Positions 6,958 to 14,009 of a DNA stretch of 32,731 bases are shown here, piece by piece (within the stretch, counting starts at the first letter, position 1; every line of letters starts with the position of its first letter). The position numbers and the translations under genes are program-made. This DNA comes from CAZQKE01 sp964593865 (lineage in GTDB: Bacteria; Chloroflexota; Anaerolineae; JAAYZQ01): assembly GCA_964593865.1 (NCBI GenBank), contig CAZQKE010000095.1, positions 1-32,731 on the forward strand, read 5' to 3'. Under the pieces are notes generated by a model that saw only the letters and a list, made by a program, of their open reading frames with translations, searched no databases and was not told the DNA's origin.

Positions 6958-9051
6958 ATGACCACCTACAGAATCACAGAGCATCCCATTCTCCCCATTG
7001 AACCGCGGGAGATCGTGACTTTTACCTGGCAAGGGCAGGAGCTAACCGCCCACAAGGGCGAGACTATCGCTTCTGCCCTTTTTGCCAACGGGGTGCGCGT
7101 GTTTGGCCGTCATCCAAAAGATGGCGCACCCCAGGGCATCTTTTGCGCCAACGGCCAATGCGCCCAATGCCTGGTCCTGGCCGACGGCAAGCCGGTCAAA
7201 GCTTGCATGGAGCTGGTGCGGCCCGGCTTGCGCGTCGAGCCTGTGGAGGGGCTGCCCGTTCTGCCCCCTGTGGACCGACCGCCGGAGATGGGCGAAGTGG
7301 AGCAGGTGCGCGTGCCGGTGCTCATCATCGGCGGCGGCCCGGCGGGCCTTTCGGCGGCCATTGAGCTGGGACGGCTGGGCGTCGGCGTGCTGCTGGTGGA
7401 CGATAAACACCGCCTGGGCGGGAAACTGGTGCTGCAAACCCACCGTTTCTTCGGTTCCACCGAGGCGGTTTATGCCGGGACGCGGGGCATTGACATCGCC
7501 ACCCGCCTGGAAAAAGAGGTCCGCCGCCACGAAACCGTAGAAATCTGGTTGAACAGCACCGCTTTGGCCGTCTTTAGCGATAAAAAGGTAGGCATCCTGC
7601 GCGACGGACAACGCTACGTCTTGGTCGAACCGGAGGTATTGCTGGTGGCCACCGGAGCGCGGGAAAAATCGCTGGCCTTCAAAGGCAACACCCTGCCCGG
7701 CGTCTACGGCGCCGGCGCGTTCCAAACCCTGGTCAACCGTGACCTGGTCCGGGCGGCGGAACGGTTGTTCATCGTCGGCGGCGGCAACGTGGGTCTCATC
7801 GCCGGATACCACGCCCTGCAGGCGGGCATCCAGGTTGTCGGCCTGGTGGAGGCCATGGCCGAATGCGGCGGTTACAAGGTCCACAAAGACAAACTGGTAC
7901 GCCTGGGCGTGCCCATCTACACCCGCCACACCATCGTCAGCGCGAACGGCAAAGAGTCGGTTGAATCGGTGACGATTGCCCAGGTGGACGAGCGGTTCCG
8001 GCCCATCCCCGGCACGGAGCGGTCCTTTGCCTGCGACACGGTCCTCATTGCCGTCGGCCTGGACCCGGTGGACGAGTTCTACCGCAAGGCTCAGGAGTTC
8101 GGCTTGACCGCCTTTGCCGCCGGGGACGCCGAGGAGATCGCCGAGGCGTCGGCGGCCATGTTCGCGGGCAAAATCCGGGGGCGGGAGATCGCCCACGCCC
8201 TGGGCGTAGAGGTGGGCGAAATCCCCGACGAGTGGTATCGCACCGCCGAGATCCTGAAATCGCGGCCCGGCGTGACGGTGGAGGAAACGCCGCCGGAGGC
8301 CGAGGTCGGCGTCCTGCCTGTCTTTCACTGCGATCAGGAGATCCCTTGCAACCCCTGCACGGCGGTCTGCCCCAACGGCCTGATCCACATTGACGCCGAC
8401 GACATCCGCCACATCCCCCGCTACGTCGCCGAGGAGGTGGGCAAAGAATGTATCGGCTGCCAGAAGTGCGTTGCCATCTGCCCCGGCCTGGCCATTACCC
8501 TGGTGGACTATCGCAAGGCTCCGCCGGGCTATGCCACCGTGACCCTGGCCTACGAATTCCTGCGGGGGAGCATCGCCGAGGGCGACACCGTGACCGTATT
8601 GGACACCGAAGGGCACGTGCTGGGCGAAGTGCAAGTCACCCGCGTCCGGGCCGTCCGCGCCTTTGACCGAACGGTAATGGTGCAGGTGCAAGCACCGCGG
8701 GCCTATGCCAAGCGCATCGCCGGGCTGCGGGTGCAACCGCCGGAAGTGACCGCGCCGCTGGAACGGTACGTAGAGCGCACCGCCGATGACACCATCGTGT
8801 GCCGCTGCGAGCGGGTGACGGCGGGCGAGATCCGGGAGCTGATCCGCAGGGGTTGCCGCGATTTCAACGAGATCAAGGCCGTGAGCCGGGCAGGGATGGG
8901 AGCCTGTGGGGGCAAAACCTGCACCCCGCTGATCTACCGCCTCTTCCGCGAAGAAGGCGTCCCGCCGGAGGAGATCACCGGCCCGACCCTGCGGCCTCTC
9001 TTTATAGAAGTGCCGTTGGGTGCTTTTATTGCTGCAAAGCGCACCACATGA
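6958..9051 (+). CDS. Fused [2Fe-2S]/FAD-NAD/ferredoxin/BFD dehydrogenase subunit (HcnAB-like)
   Basis: A 697-residue redox protein with four modules. An N-terminal [2Fe-2S] domain has Cys at about 63, 68, 71 and 83 (CANGQCAQC). A pyridine nucleotide-disulfide oxidoreductase domain has an FAD site GGGPAG at 125-130 and a second dinucleotide site VGGGNVG near 272. A two-cluster ferredoxin domain has Cys sets from about 458 (PCNPCTAVCP) and 498 (CIGCQKCVAICP). A C-terminal BFD-like [2Fe-2S] domain has C615xC617 and C650/C655 (GACGGKTC). HcnA and HcnB of hydrogen cyanide synthase, opine oxidases and dye-linked proline dehydrogenases carry these parts as separate proteins, mostly without the ferredoxin module. 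With the DAO-type gene at 9966 it should form an amino- or imino-acid dehydrogenase feeding the respiratory chain. The substrate is unknown. A ribosome binding site (GGGGGA) precedes ATG 6958. Confidence 0.88.
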   Translation: MTTYRITEHPILPIEPREIVTFTWQGQELTAHKGETIASALFANGVRVFGRHPKDGAPQGIFCANGQCAQCLVLADGKPVKACMELVRPGLRVEPVEGLPVLPPVDRPPEMGEVEQVRVPVLIIGGGPAGLSAAIELGRLGVGVLLVDDKHRLGGKLVLQTHRFFGSTEAVYAGTRGIDIATRLEKEVRRHETVEIWLNSTALAVFSDKKVGILRDGQRYVLVEPEVLLVATGAREKSLAFKGNTLPGVYGAGAFQTLVNRDLVRAAERLFIVGGGNVGLIAGYHALQAGIQVVGLVEAMAECGGYKVHKDKLVRLGVPIYTRHTIVSANGKESVESVTIAQVDERFRPIPGTERSFACDTVLIAVGLDPVDEFYRKAQEFGLTAFAAGDAEEIAEASAAMFAGKIRGREIAHALGVEVGEIPDEWYRTAEILKSRPGVTVEETPPEAEVGVLPVFHCDQEIPCNPCTAVCPNGLIHIDADDIRHIPRYVAEEVGKECIGCQKCVAICPGLAITLVDYRKAPPGYATVTLAYEFLRGSIAEGDTVTVLDTEGHVLGEVQVTRVRAVRAFDRTVMVQVQAPRAYAKRIAGLRVQPPEVTAPLERYVERTADDTIVCRCERVTAGEIRELIRRGCRDFNEIKAVSRAGMGACGGKTCTPLIYRLFREEGVPPEEITGPTLRPLFIEVPLGAFIAAKRTT

Positions 9052-9080
9052 CGCGCTTCCGGCTCATCGGTCCGAAGGTA

Positions 9081-9101
9081 GCGCAAGTCTCTGACTTGCG
9101 C
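9081..9101 (+). repeat. REP-like hairpin upstream of the transposase
   Basis: GCGCAAGT (9081-9088) pairs perfectly with ACTTGCGC (9094-9101) across a 5-base loop, 12 bases before the transposase ATG. The stem sequence is the same as in the array on the other side of the gene, so the gene is flanked by its own repeat family. Confidence 0.8.
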
Positions 9102-9113
9102 CGATCAAGAACG

Positions 9114-9761
9114 ATGAACAGGCTCGCCTACAAACAATCGTACCGGCGGCACTTACCACACATCCAGCCGCCCAACGCAACACTGTTCATCACCTTTCGG
9201 CTGGCCGGTTCCCTTCCGGTCCGGGTGTCGCAACGGCTGGCCGCCGAAGCCGATAAGCAAGAGGCACGATTGAGACAGATTGCCGATCCTTACCAACGCT
9301 CTGCGGAATCTTATCGCGTATATCGCCACATATTTGGCCTATGGGACCGAGCACTGGAGGCGGCTCCCGGCCCGCGTTGGCTGCAAGACCCCCGTCTCGC
9401 CGACCTGGTAAGCAACAGCCTGCACCATTACGACGGCAAAAGGTATGACCTGATCGCCTTTTGCGTCATGCCCAACCACGTGCACACAGTTTTTACACCC
9501 TTGCCCAAGTCTGAGAGCGATTACTGGAGCATGGCGTCCATCCTGCACTCCATCAAGCTCTATACGGCCAGGCGGGCCAACCGGATACTGGGACGAGAAG
9601 GGCAATTCTGGCAGCATGAGAATTACGATCACGTCGTCCGAGGCGAACCCGAGCTGAACCGCATCGTCCGCTATGTGCTGAACAACCCGGTCAAGGCCGG
9701 ATTGGTGGAGAGCTGGGACGAGTGGGCATGGAGCTACTGTAAATGGTATTCGGCCAAATAG
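9114..9761 (+). CDS. REP-associated tyrosine transposase (RAYT, Y1/IS200-like)
   Basis: A 215-residue Y1-type HUH endonuclease. The HUH motif is MPNHVH at 119-124 (His 122 and 124). The likely nucleophile is Tyr150 in SIKLYTARRANRILG. The block after it (FWQHENYDHVV ... IVRYVLNNPVKAGLV) is characteristic of RAYT proteins, which are usually single-copy and domesticated, act on single-stranded REP hairpins and spread them without being inserted themselves. It begins 62 bases after the dehydrogenase large subunit and ends inside the first downstream repeat unit. The open frame continues upstream of ATG 9114 into the dehydrogenase gene, but homology begins at this ATG. All catalytic residues appear intact, so the enzyme may be active. 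Confidence 0.92.
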   Translation: MNRLAYKQSYRRHLPHIQPPNATLFITFRLAGSLPVRVSQRLAAEADKQEARLRQIADPYQRSAESYRVYRHIFGLWDRALEAAPGPRWLQDPRLADLVSNSLHHYDGKRYDLIAFCVMPNHVHTVFTPLPKSESDYWSMASILHSIKLYTARRANRILGREGQFWQHENYDHVVRGEPELNRIVRYVLNNPVKAGLVESWDEWAWSYCKWYSAK

Positions 9762-9935
9762 CAAGTTTCTGACCTGTGCAAGCCGGAGGCCGGGGTTACA
9801 AACGTTGCGCAGGTTCCCAACTTGCGCAAGCCGGAGGCTTGCGCTACAGACATTGCGCAAGTTTCCAATTTGCGCAAGCCGGAGGCTTGCGCTACAGACG
9901 TTGCACAAGTTTCCGACTTGCGCTATGAACATTGT
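9756..9935 (+). repeat. REP array: four 48-bp units
   Basis: Four head-to-tail units: 9756-9803 (divergent, overlapping the transposase stop), 9804-9851, 9852-9899 and a partial unit 9900-9935. Each has a palindromic half (TTGCGCAAGTTTCC then a TTGCGC arm) followed by AAGCCGGAGGCTTGCGCTAC, itself a palindrome around CCGGAGG. Units two and three differ at only a few positions. The array ends about 30 bases before the next start codon, so it lies in the leader of the small-subunit gene and could form strong hairpins in the transcript. Confidence 0.88.
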
Positions 9936-9965
9936 GCTACAGGGTGAATGACAGAGGCAAAGGAC

Positions 9966-11123
9966 ATGACCAAGAATCATTACGAAGTAATCATCATCGG
10001 CGCGGGGAGCGTGGGCACGCCGACGGCCCTGGCGTTGGCCCGCGCCGGGGTGCAGACGCTGGTCCTGGACCGGAAACCCAGCGTAGGCCAGGGATCGAGC
10101 AAGACGGCCATCGGCGGCATCCGCGCCACCCACTCCGACCCGGCCAAGATCCGCCTGGGGCTGCACAGCATCGAAATCTTTTCCACCTGGCAGGAACGCT
10201 ACGGCGACGACATTGAATGGTACGAGGGCGGCTACTCCTTTGTCGCCTACCGCCCGGAGGAGGAAAAGATCCTCAAAGACCTGCTGGTCATCCAACACGA
10301 TCTGGGCCTGGACATTGATTGGTACGATAAGGACGACCTGCTGCGCATCATCCCCGATCTCAACCCGGAGGGGCTGCTGGGCGGGACCTTTTCCCCCCAC
10401 GACGGCAACGCCTCCCCCTTGCTGGCCACCCACGCCTTTTACAGCCACGCCCGGCGGCTGGGGGCCGAATTCCGCTTCAACGAGCAGGTGACGGGCATCA
10501 TCGTCAAAGGAGGGCGGGTGCGGGGCGTGCGCACCGACCGGGGGAGCTACGGCGCCGACGTGGTCATCAACGCCGCGGGGGCCTGGGCGCAGCAGGTGGC
10601 AGCCCTGGTCGGCCTGGATGTGCCGGTCCGGCCCGATTCCCACGAAGCAGCCATCACCGAAGCGGTGGCCCGTTTCCTTGACCCGATGGTGGTGGACATC
10701 CGCCCCCGGCCCGGCTCCTCCAACTTTTACTTTTACCAGCACTATACCGGCCAGATCGTCTTTTGCATCACCCCCAGCCCCAGCATCTGGGGTTTTGACA
10801 CGCGGGAAACCAGCGCGTTTTTACCCATGGTCAGCCGCCGCCTGGTGGAAGTGATGCCCAAGCTGGTCAACCTGCGGGTGCGGCGCACCTGGCGCGGCCT
10901 CTACCCCATGACGCCCGACGGCCTGCCCCTGGTCGGCTGGGCGCGGGAGGTGGAGGGCTATCTGCTGGCCGTGGGCATGTGCGGTCAGGGGTTCATGCTG
11001 GGGCCGGGCGTCGGCGAACTGCTGGCCCGCATGGTGACGGGTAACCTGGAAGCGGAGGACCGGGCCGTGTTGGAGGACCTTTCGCCCTACCGGGACTTTG
11101 TGGGGCAAGAGATGCTGAAATGA
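9966..11123 (+). CDS. FAD-dependent oxidoreductase, DAO family (HcnC/SoxB-like small subunit)
   Basis: A 385-residue flavoenzyme of the D-amino-acid oxidase/sarcosine oxidase fold. It has an N-terminal Rossmann motif (VIIIGAGSVGTPTALALARAG), the SSKTAIGGIRATHSD segment near the flavin, and a C-terminal PMTPDGLPLVGW ... GMCGQGFMLGPGVGELLA block that closes the FAD site. It would oxidise an amino or imino acid and pass electrons to the iron-sulfur subunit at 6958, as in HcnC/HcnAB or proline dehydrogenase complexes. ATG 9966 is preferred because AGAGG lies 8 bases upstream; ATG 9948 would add six residues. The gene is separated from its partner by the transposase and the REP array, which probably entered an older two-gene operon. 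Confidence 0.88.
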   Translation: MTKNHYEVIIIGAGSVGTPTALALARAGVQTLVLDRKPSVGQGSSKTAIGGIRATHSDPAKIRLGLHSIEIFSTWQERYGDDIEWYEGGYSFVAYRPEEEKILKDLLVIQHDLGLDIDWYDKDDLLRIIPDLNPEGLLGGTFSPHDGNASPLLATHAFYSHARRLGAEFRFNEQVTGIIVKGGRVRGVRTDRGSYGADVVINAAGAWAQQVAALVGLDVPVRPDSHEAAITEAVARFLDPMVVDIRPRPGSSNFYFYQHYTGQIVFCITPSPSIWGFDTRETSAFLPMVSRRLVEVMPKLVNLRVRRTWRGLYPMTPDGLPLVGWAREVEGYLLAVGMCGQGFMLGPGVGELLARMVTGNLEAEDRAVLEDLSPYRDFVGQEMLK

Positions 11124-11155
11124 AGCCCGCCCAACGCCGCATTTACAGGATCCCG

Positions 11156-11190
11156 CACCGCAGAGACAAGGCCGCCGAAAGACGGCGGAT
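11156..11190 (+). repeat. Composite dispersed repeat: CACCGCAGAGAC core plus hairpin copy 2
   Basis: CACCGCAGAGAC (11156-11167) is shared with 3897 and 31536. It is followed by 11172-11190, the exact reverse complement of the hairpin at 1531-1549 (stem 11172-11177 with 11183-11188). Two otherwise separate repeat types are joined here, in the 220-base gap after the dehydrogenase. Confidence 0.6.
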
Positions 11191-11277
11191 CTGACACGCC
11201 TTCTCCCGGCGTCCCTGCGGCGAGATCGGGCGTCCACGAGCGTTCGCCCCACGCCCGTGAAGCGGCAGACCGTCCCT

Positions 11278-11306
11278 TTGTCCATTATTGCCAATCGGTG
11301 TATAAT
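11278..11306 (+). promoter_or_regulatory. Promoter for the protease/tsaEB/rimI operon
   Basis: TTGTCC (11278-11283), a 17-base spacer and a consensus TATAAT (11301-11306). Transcription from about 11313 places GGAGG (11332-11336) and the GTG at 11344 correctly downstream, and argues against earlier start codons for that gene. Confidence 0.7.
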
Positions 11307-11343
11307 ATGCTTTAGAAGTCTGGAACGGTATGGAGGTACTGCA

Positions 11344-11556
11344 GTGGGAGTTGTCACTTTAGAAGGCATAGTGGATCAAAACCGAATACGGCTGAGGAAC
11401 AATATCCGCTTACCGGAGAAAACCAAAGTATACGTCCTCGTCCCCGACATTCAGATTGAGCAAGTCGCCCACATCGCCAGCCCCCGTCTGGCTCACCCAG
11501 AACAGGCAAGCGATTTCATCATGCAAGTTGAGGAGATACCAGATGCCGGCTTATGA
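11344..11556 (+). CDS. Small antitoxin-like protein paired with a retropepsin-like protease
   Basis: A 70-residue protein starting at GTG with GGAGG 7 bases upstream. The N-terminal part reads as a short beta-rich unit (VTLEGIVDQNRIRLRN then LPEKTKVYVLVPD), in the style of small AbrB-like or DUF104-type antitoxins, where a strand is followed by a Pro-Glu-x-Thr-x-Val motif. The C-terminal half is helical and ends at the next gene. It overlaps the protease gene by 14 bases, so the two are co-translated. The function is not known. The antitoxin comparison is by pattern only, and a regulatory or chaperone-like partner of the protease is equally possible. Confidence 0.7.
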   Translation: MGVVTLEGIVDQNRIRLRNNIRLPEKTKVYVLVPDIQIEQVAHIASPRLAHPEQASDFIMQVEEIPDAGL

Positions 11557-11929
11557 CGCCCTACGGTTTGATCCGCCAGCGCCGGTCGCCCATGTGATCC
11601 TGCGACATCCCAATACCGGCGTAGTTTGGGCAAGCGTGCCAATGCTCTTGGACTCTGGTGCCGACATAACTCTCGTTCCGCAGGCGGTGATCGAGCGACT
11701 AGGCATAAACGACTCTCCGGTCAGCCAATATGAACTGATCGGCTTTGATGGTAGCATTAGCTTCGCCCCGGCTGTCCAGATAGAATTGGTGTGGGAGCGC
11801 AAGGTATTTAGTGGACGCTTTTTGTTGCTCGATCAAGCGTATGGCATCCTGGGCCGTAACATTCTAAATCGATTGTCGCTGACCCTTGACGGTCCTAATC
11901 TGGAATGGCACGTTGAAATGCACGGGTGA
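11543..11929 (+). CDS. Retropepsin-like aspartic protease (clan AA), single domain
   Basis: A 128-residue protein with the aspartyl-protease signature LLDSGADITLVP (catalytic Asp37) and the second hydrophobic-hydrophobic-Gly motif YGILGRNILN at 100-109. This is the arrangement of single-domain retropepsins, which work as homodimers with one Asp each. No signal peptide or membrane segment is seen, so it is likely cytosolic. ATG 11543 follows GAGGAG at 7 bases and lies inside the preceding small gene. The next gene, tsaE, starts 2 bases after this stop. Neighbouring base composition is AT-richer than most of the window, which may hint at separate acquisition. The substrate is unknown. Confidence 0.85.
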   Translation: MPAYDALRFDPPAPVAHVILRHPNTGVVWASVPMLLDSGADITLVPQAVIERLGINDSPVSQYELIGFDGSISFAPAVQIELVWERKVFSGRFLLLDQAYGILGRNILNRLSLTLDGPNLEWHVEMHG

Positions 11930-11931
11930 AA

Positions 11932-12435
11932 ATGCCGATTCTAGACGAGCACACGCTGGATTTCATCAGCCATAGCCCGGAACAGACCCGCCGCCTGGGG
12001 GCGCGGCTGGGCGCGCTGTTGCAGCCGGGCGACATCATCGCCCTGGAAGGGGAGCTGGGCAGCGGCAAAACCTGTCTGACCCAAGGAATCGCCCGTGGAC
12101 TGGGGGTAGAGGGGCCGGTCACCAGCCCCACCTTCACCCTCATCGCCGAGTATCAACCCCCGCCGCCCATGCCGACCCTGTACCACGTGGACCTCTACCG
12201 CCTGGACAACCCCCTGAGCGAGATCGAGACGCTGGGGCTGGATGACTATTTGCTGGGCGAAGGGGTGTGCGTCATAGAATGGGCCGACCGCATCGCCGGT
12301 CGGCTGCCCGCCGAGCACCTATGGGTGACGCTGCGGCACATCAACCGCAGCAAGCGGGGTATCGTCATGCGTGCCCACGGCCCCCGCTACGATCAATTGC
12401 TGCGCGATTTCCGCCGAAGTGCCTTCGGCGTTTAG
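11932..12435 (+). CDS. tsaE: tRNA threonylcarbamoyladenosine biosynthesis ATPase TsaE
   Basis: A 167-residue P-loop ATPase that drives the TsaB/TsaD/TsaE machinery making t6A37 in ANN-decoding tRNAs. The Walker A is GELGSGKT near residue 41. The family blocks SPTFTLIAEY, HVDLYRL and the terminal EWADR (VIEWADRIAGRLP) are all present. Start at ATG 11932, two bases after the protease stop; an in-frame GTG at 11926 overlaps that stop. No clear ribosome binding site is seen, so translation is probably coupled. It is followed 12 bases later by tsaB. The TsaD partner is not in the window. Confidence 0.96.
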   Translation: MPILDEHTLDFISHSPEQTRRLGARLGALLQPGDIIALEGELGSGKTCLTQGIARGLGVEGPVTSPTFTLIAEYQPPPPMPTLYHVDLYRLDNPLSEIETLGLDDYLLGEGVCVIEWADRIAGRLPAEHLWVTLRHINRSKRGIVMRAHGPRYDQLLRDFRRSAFGV

Positions 12436-12447
12436 GAAAGATTGCTT

Positions 12448-13110
12448 ATGCTCTTGGCCCTGGATACCGCCACCCGCTACGCCGGTCTGGCCCTTTACGA
12501 CGAAGTTGGGGGCCGCGTTTTGGGCGAGGAAAGTTGGTACTCGGTCAACCGCCATACCGTGGAGACGATGCCGCGTTTGGTCCGCCTTTTGGAGCAGCAG
12601 GGCGTGGCCCCTTCCGACCTGACCGGCCTGGTCGTCAGCCTCGGCCCCGGCTCTTTCACCGGGCTGCGCATCGGTCTGGGCATAGCCAAAGGGATCGCCT
12701 TGGCCCGGCGGTTGCCCCTGGTCGGCGTGCCCACCTTAGATGTGGTAGCCCGGCCCCACATGAACCAGAGGCTGCCCATCTGGGCCGTGTTGCAGGCCGG
12801 GCGGGGGCGAATCTGTGTGGCCCACTATGCCCGCCGTCGGGGTCGTTGGCGCCGCCGGGGCGATTACCGCCTCACCACCCTGGAAGCCCTGTGCGCCGAG
12901 ATTGAGGTTCCCTCCCTCCTCTGCGGCGAGTTGGAGAGCGAGGACGTAGCCCTGCTCCGGGAAAAGGCGGGCATCCTGGCCGATGTCGCCCCTCCGGCGG
13001 CTTCCCTGCGCCGGGCCGCTTATCTGGCCGAAATCGGCTGGGAACGGCTTTCGCGGGGCGATAGCGACGATGTCGCCGGCCTATCACCCATCTACCTGCT
13101 CAACCCATGA
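12448..13110 (+). CDS. tsaB: tRNA threonylcarbamoyladenosine biosynthesis protein TsaB
   Basis: A 220-residue ASKHA-fold protein that forms the TsaB-TsaD heterodimer for t6A synthesis. It opens with LLALDTATRYAGLALYD (phosphate-1-like motif) and carries the family hallmark SLGPGSFTGLRIGLGIAKGIA near residues 68-86 and VGVPTLDVVA after it. The C-terminal half is more variable and contains an Arg-rich loop (ARRRGRWRRRGD). ATG 12448 has AGGAAAG (12434-12440) upstream; a TTG at 12442 is a poorer choice. The stop overlaps the rimI start as ATGA. Confidence 0.95.
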   Translation: MLLALDTATRYAGLALYDEVGGRVLGEESWYSVNRHTVETMPRLVRLLEQQGVAPSDLTGLVVSLGPGSFTGLRIGLGIAKGIALARRLPLVGVPTLDVVARPHMNQRLPIWAVLQAGRGRICVAHYARRRGRWRRRGDYRLTTLEALCAEIEVPSLLCGELESEDVALLREKAGILADVAPPAASLRRAAYLAEIGWERLSRGDSDDVAGLSPIYLLNP

Positions 13111-13709
13111 GCGAACCCACTGCCTATCTCATTGAACCGATGCGCCTGGGCGACCTGGCCCAGGTGATGGCCATTGAGCGGGCTTCTTTTCGTTCCCCCT
13201 GGTCGTGGCGGGCCTATGCCTTTGAGATCACCGAAAACGAACACAGCACCATGCTGGTCATCCGCCCGGCAGCGGAGGAGGGAAACCTGCTGAAGCGATT
13301 GCGCTCCCGGCTGCGCCGTGCCCCACCGCCCCCCGTGCTGGGCTACGGCGGCTTTTGGCTGTTGGTGGATGAAGCCCACATCAGCACCCTCGCCGTCCAC
13401 CCCCGCTGGCGGAGACGGGGCTTGGGCGAAATGCTGCTGCTGGCCCTATTGGAGCAGGCGCAGGAACAAGGGGCAGGCCGGGCAACGCTGGAGGTCCGCG
13501 TCTCCAATCTGGCGGCCCAGGATCTCTACCGCAAGCTGGGGTTTGAAGTCACCGAGCGGCGGAAGCGGTACTATGCCGATAACAACGAAGACGCTTACAT
13601 CATGACCACGCCGCCGTTCGACGACCCCCTCTTCCGAGAGAAACTGGCCCGCCTACAAAAAAGAACTCTCTCGCTCTATCATCCGAGCCTGTGCCCCAAA
13701 AGAACGTGA
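13107..13709 (+). CDS. rimI: Ribosomal protein alanine N-acetyltransferase RimI-like (GNAT)
   Basis: A 200-residue GNAT acetyltransferase. It has the RimI-type opening (IEPMRLGDLAQVMAIERASFRSPW), the acetyl-CoA loop HPRWRRRGLGEMLL and the C-terminal block EVRVSNLAAQDLYRKLGFE ... RRKRYYADNNEDAYIM. The order tsaE-tsaB-rimI is common in bacteria and supports the name, although specificity for protein S18 cannot be read from sequence. It is longer than the usual ~150 residues because of a basic insertion at about 55-75 (LLKRLRSRLRRAPPPP) and a 35-residue tail. The tail is encoded partly by the left arm of the inverted repeat at 13665-13732, so the original stop may have been earlier. Confidence 0.92.
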   Translation: MSEPTAYLIEPMRLGDLAQVMAIERASFRSPWSWRAYAFEITENEHSTMLVIRPAAEEGNLLKRLRSRLRRAPPPPVLGYGGFWLLVDEAHISTLAVHPRWRRRGLGEMLLLALLEQAQEQGAGRATLEVRVSNLAAQDLYRKLGFEVTERRKRYYADNNEDAYIMTTPPFDDPLFREKLARLQKRTLSLYHPSLCPKRT

Positions 13710-13732
13710 TAAGGCCGGTAGAGCGAGAGAGT
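13665..13732 (+). repeat. 14-base inverted repeat spanning the rimI stop
   Basis: 13665-13678 (ACTCTCTCGCTCTA) is the exact reverse complement of 13719-13732, with a 40-base loop that contains the rimI stop codon. It could act as a processing or termination structure for the tsaEB-rimI transcript. No T-tract follows. Confidence 0.55.
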
Positions 13733-13736
13733 CCCT

Positions 13737-13903
13737 CTGGCGAGGTGCTGCGATGCGACTGCAACGGACAAAGGGGTGCGGCAATGTAGGCCGATGAAGC
13801 GACAATGTGCTGCGACGAGACTACAACGTAGGCCGATGAAGCCGCAATGTGCTACCTTGAATGAAGATGTTATGGCTGCGATGCTGCTACGATTCCTCGC
13901 CAG
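13737..13903 (+). repeat. Repeat-rich intergenic region of unknown nature
   Basis: This is most of the 300-base gap between rimI and the PLP enzyme. GTAGGCCGATGAAGC occurs at 13786-13800 and 13828-13842 (period 42), each followed by a CAATGTGCT block. GCTGCGATGC occurs at 13747-13756 and 13875-13884. CTGGCGAGG (13737-13745) is the reverse complement of 13895-13903, closing the region with a long-range stem. No credible protein is encoded. It may be a small tandem-repeat relic or a non-coding RNA. Confidence 0.5.
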
Positions 13904-13948
13904 CGGCAGGGACGAAAAAATCATCCAATTTCCTCTGCCTGCTCCCAC

Positions 13949-13977
13949 TTTACCACACTTTGGCCCCCTTGTAAAGT
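13949..13977 (+). promoter_or_regulatory. Possible weak promoter for the PLP enzyme gene
   Basis: TTTACC (13949-13954), a 17-base spacer and TAAAGT (13972-13977), 33 bases before the ATG at 14010. Each box matches the consensus at about four positions. An AT-rich stretch follows. Confidence 0.35.
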
Positions 13978-14009
13978 AGGAAAAAAGTACCAAATTGGAG
14001 GTGCGACCG

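Noticed and set aside
7042..8736. Long antisense open frame of 564 codons opposite the dehydrogenase gene
   Set aside because: It is a GC-driven shadow with His/Gly/Val-rich random composition; the plus strand encodes clear domains.
9756..9935. CRISPR array
   Set aside because: The 48-bp units abut with no variable spacers, are internally palindromic and adjoin a RAYT gene; no cas genes are present.
9339..10742. 467-codon minus-strand frame with repeated NLRNVCSASLRLAQ-type segments
   Set aside because: The repeats are simply the REP array read in the wrong strand; the rest is antisense to the transposase and the oxidoreductase.
13776..13979. 67-residue frame containing repeated RPMKxQCA segments
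   Set aside because: The apparent peptide repeat is a by-product of the 42-base DNA repeats, and there is no ribosome binding site.
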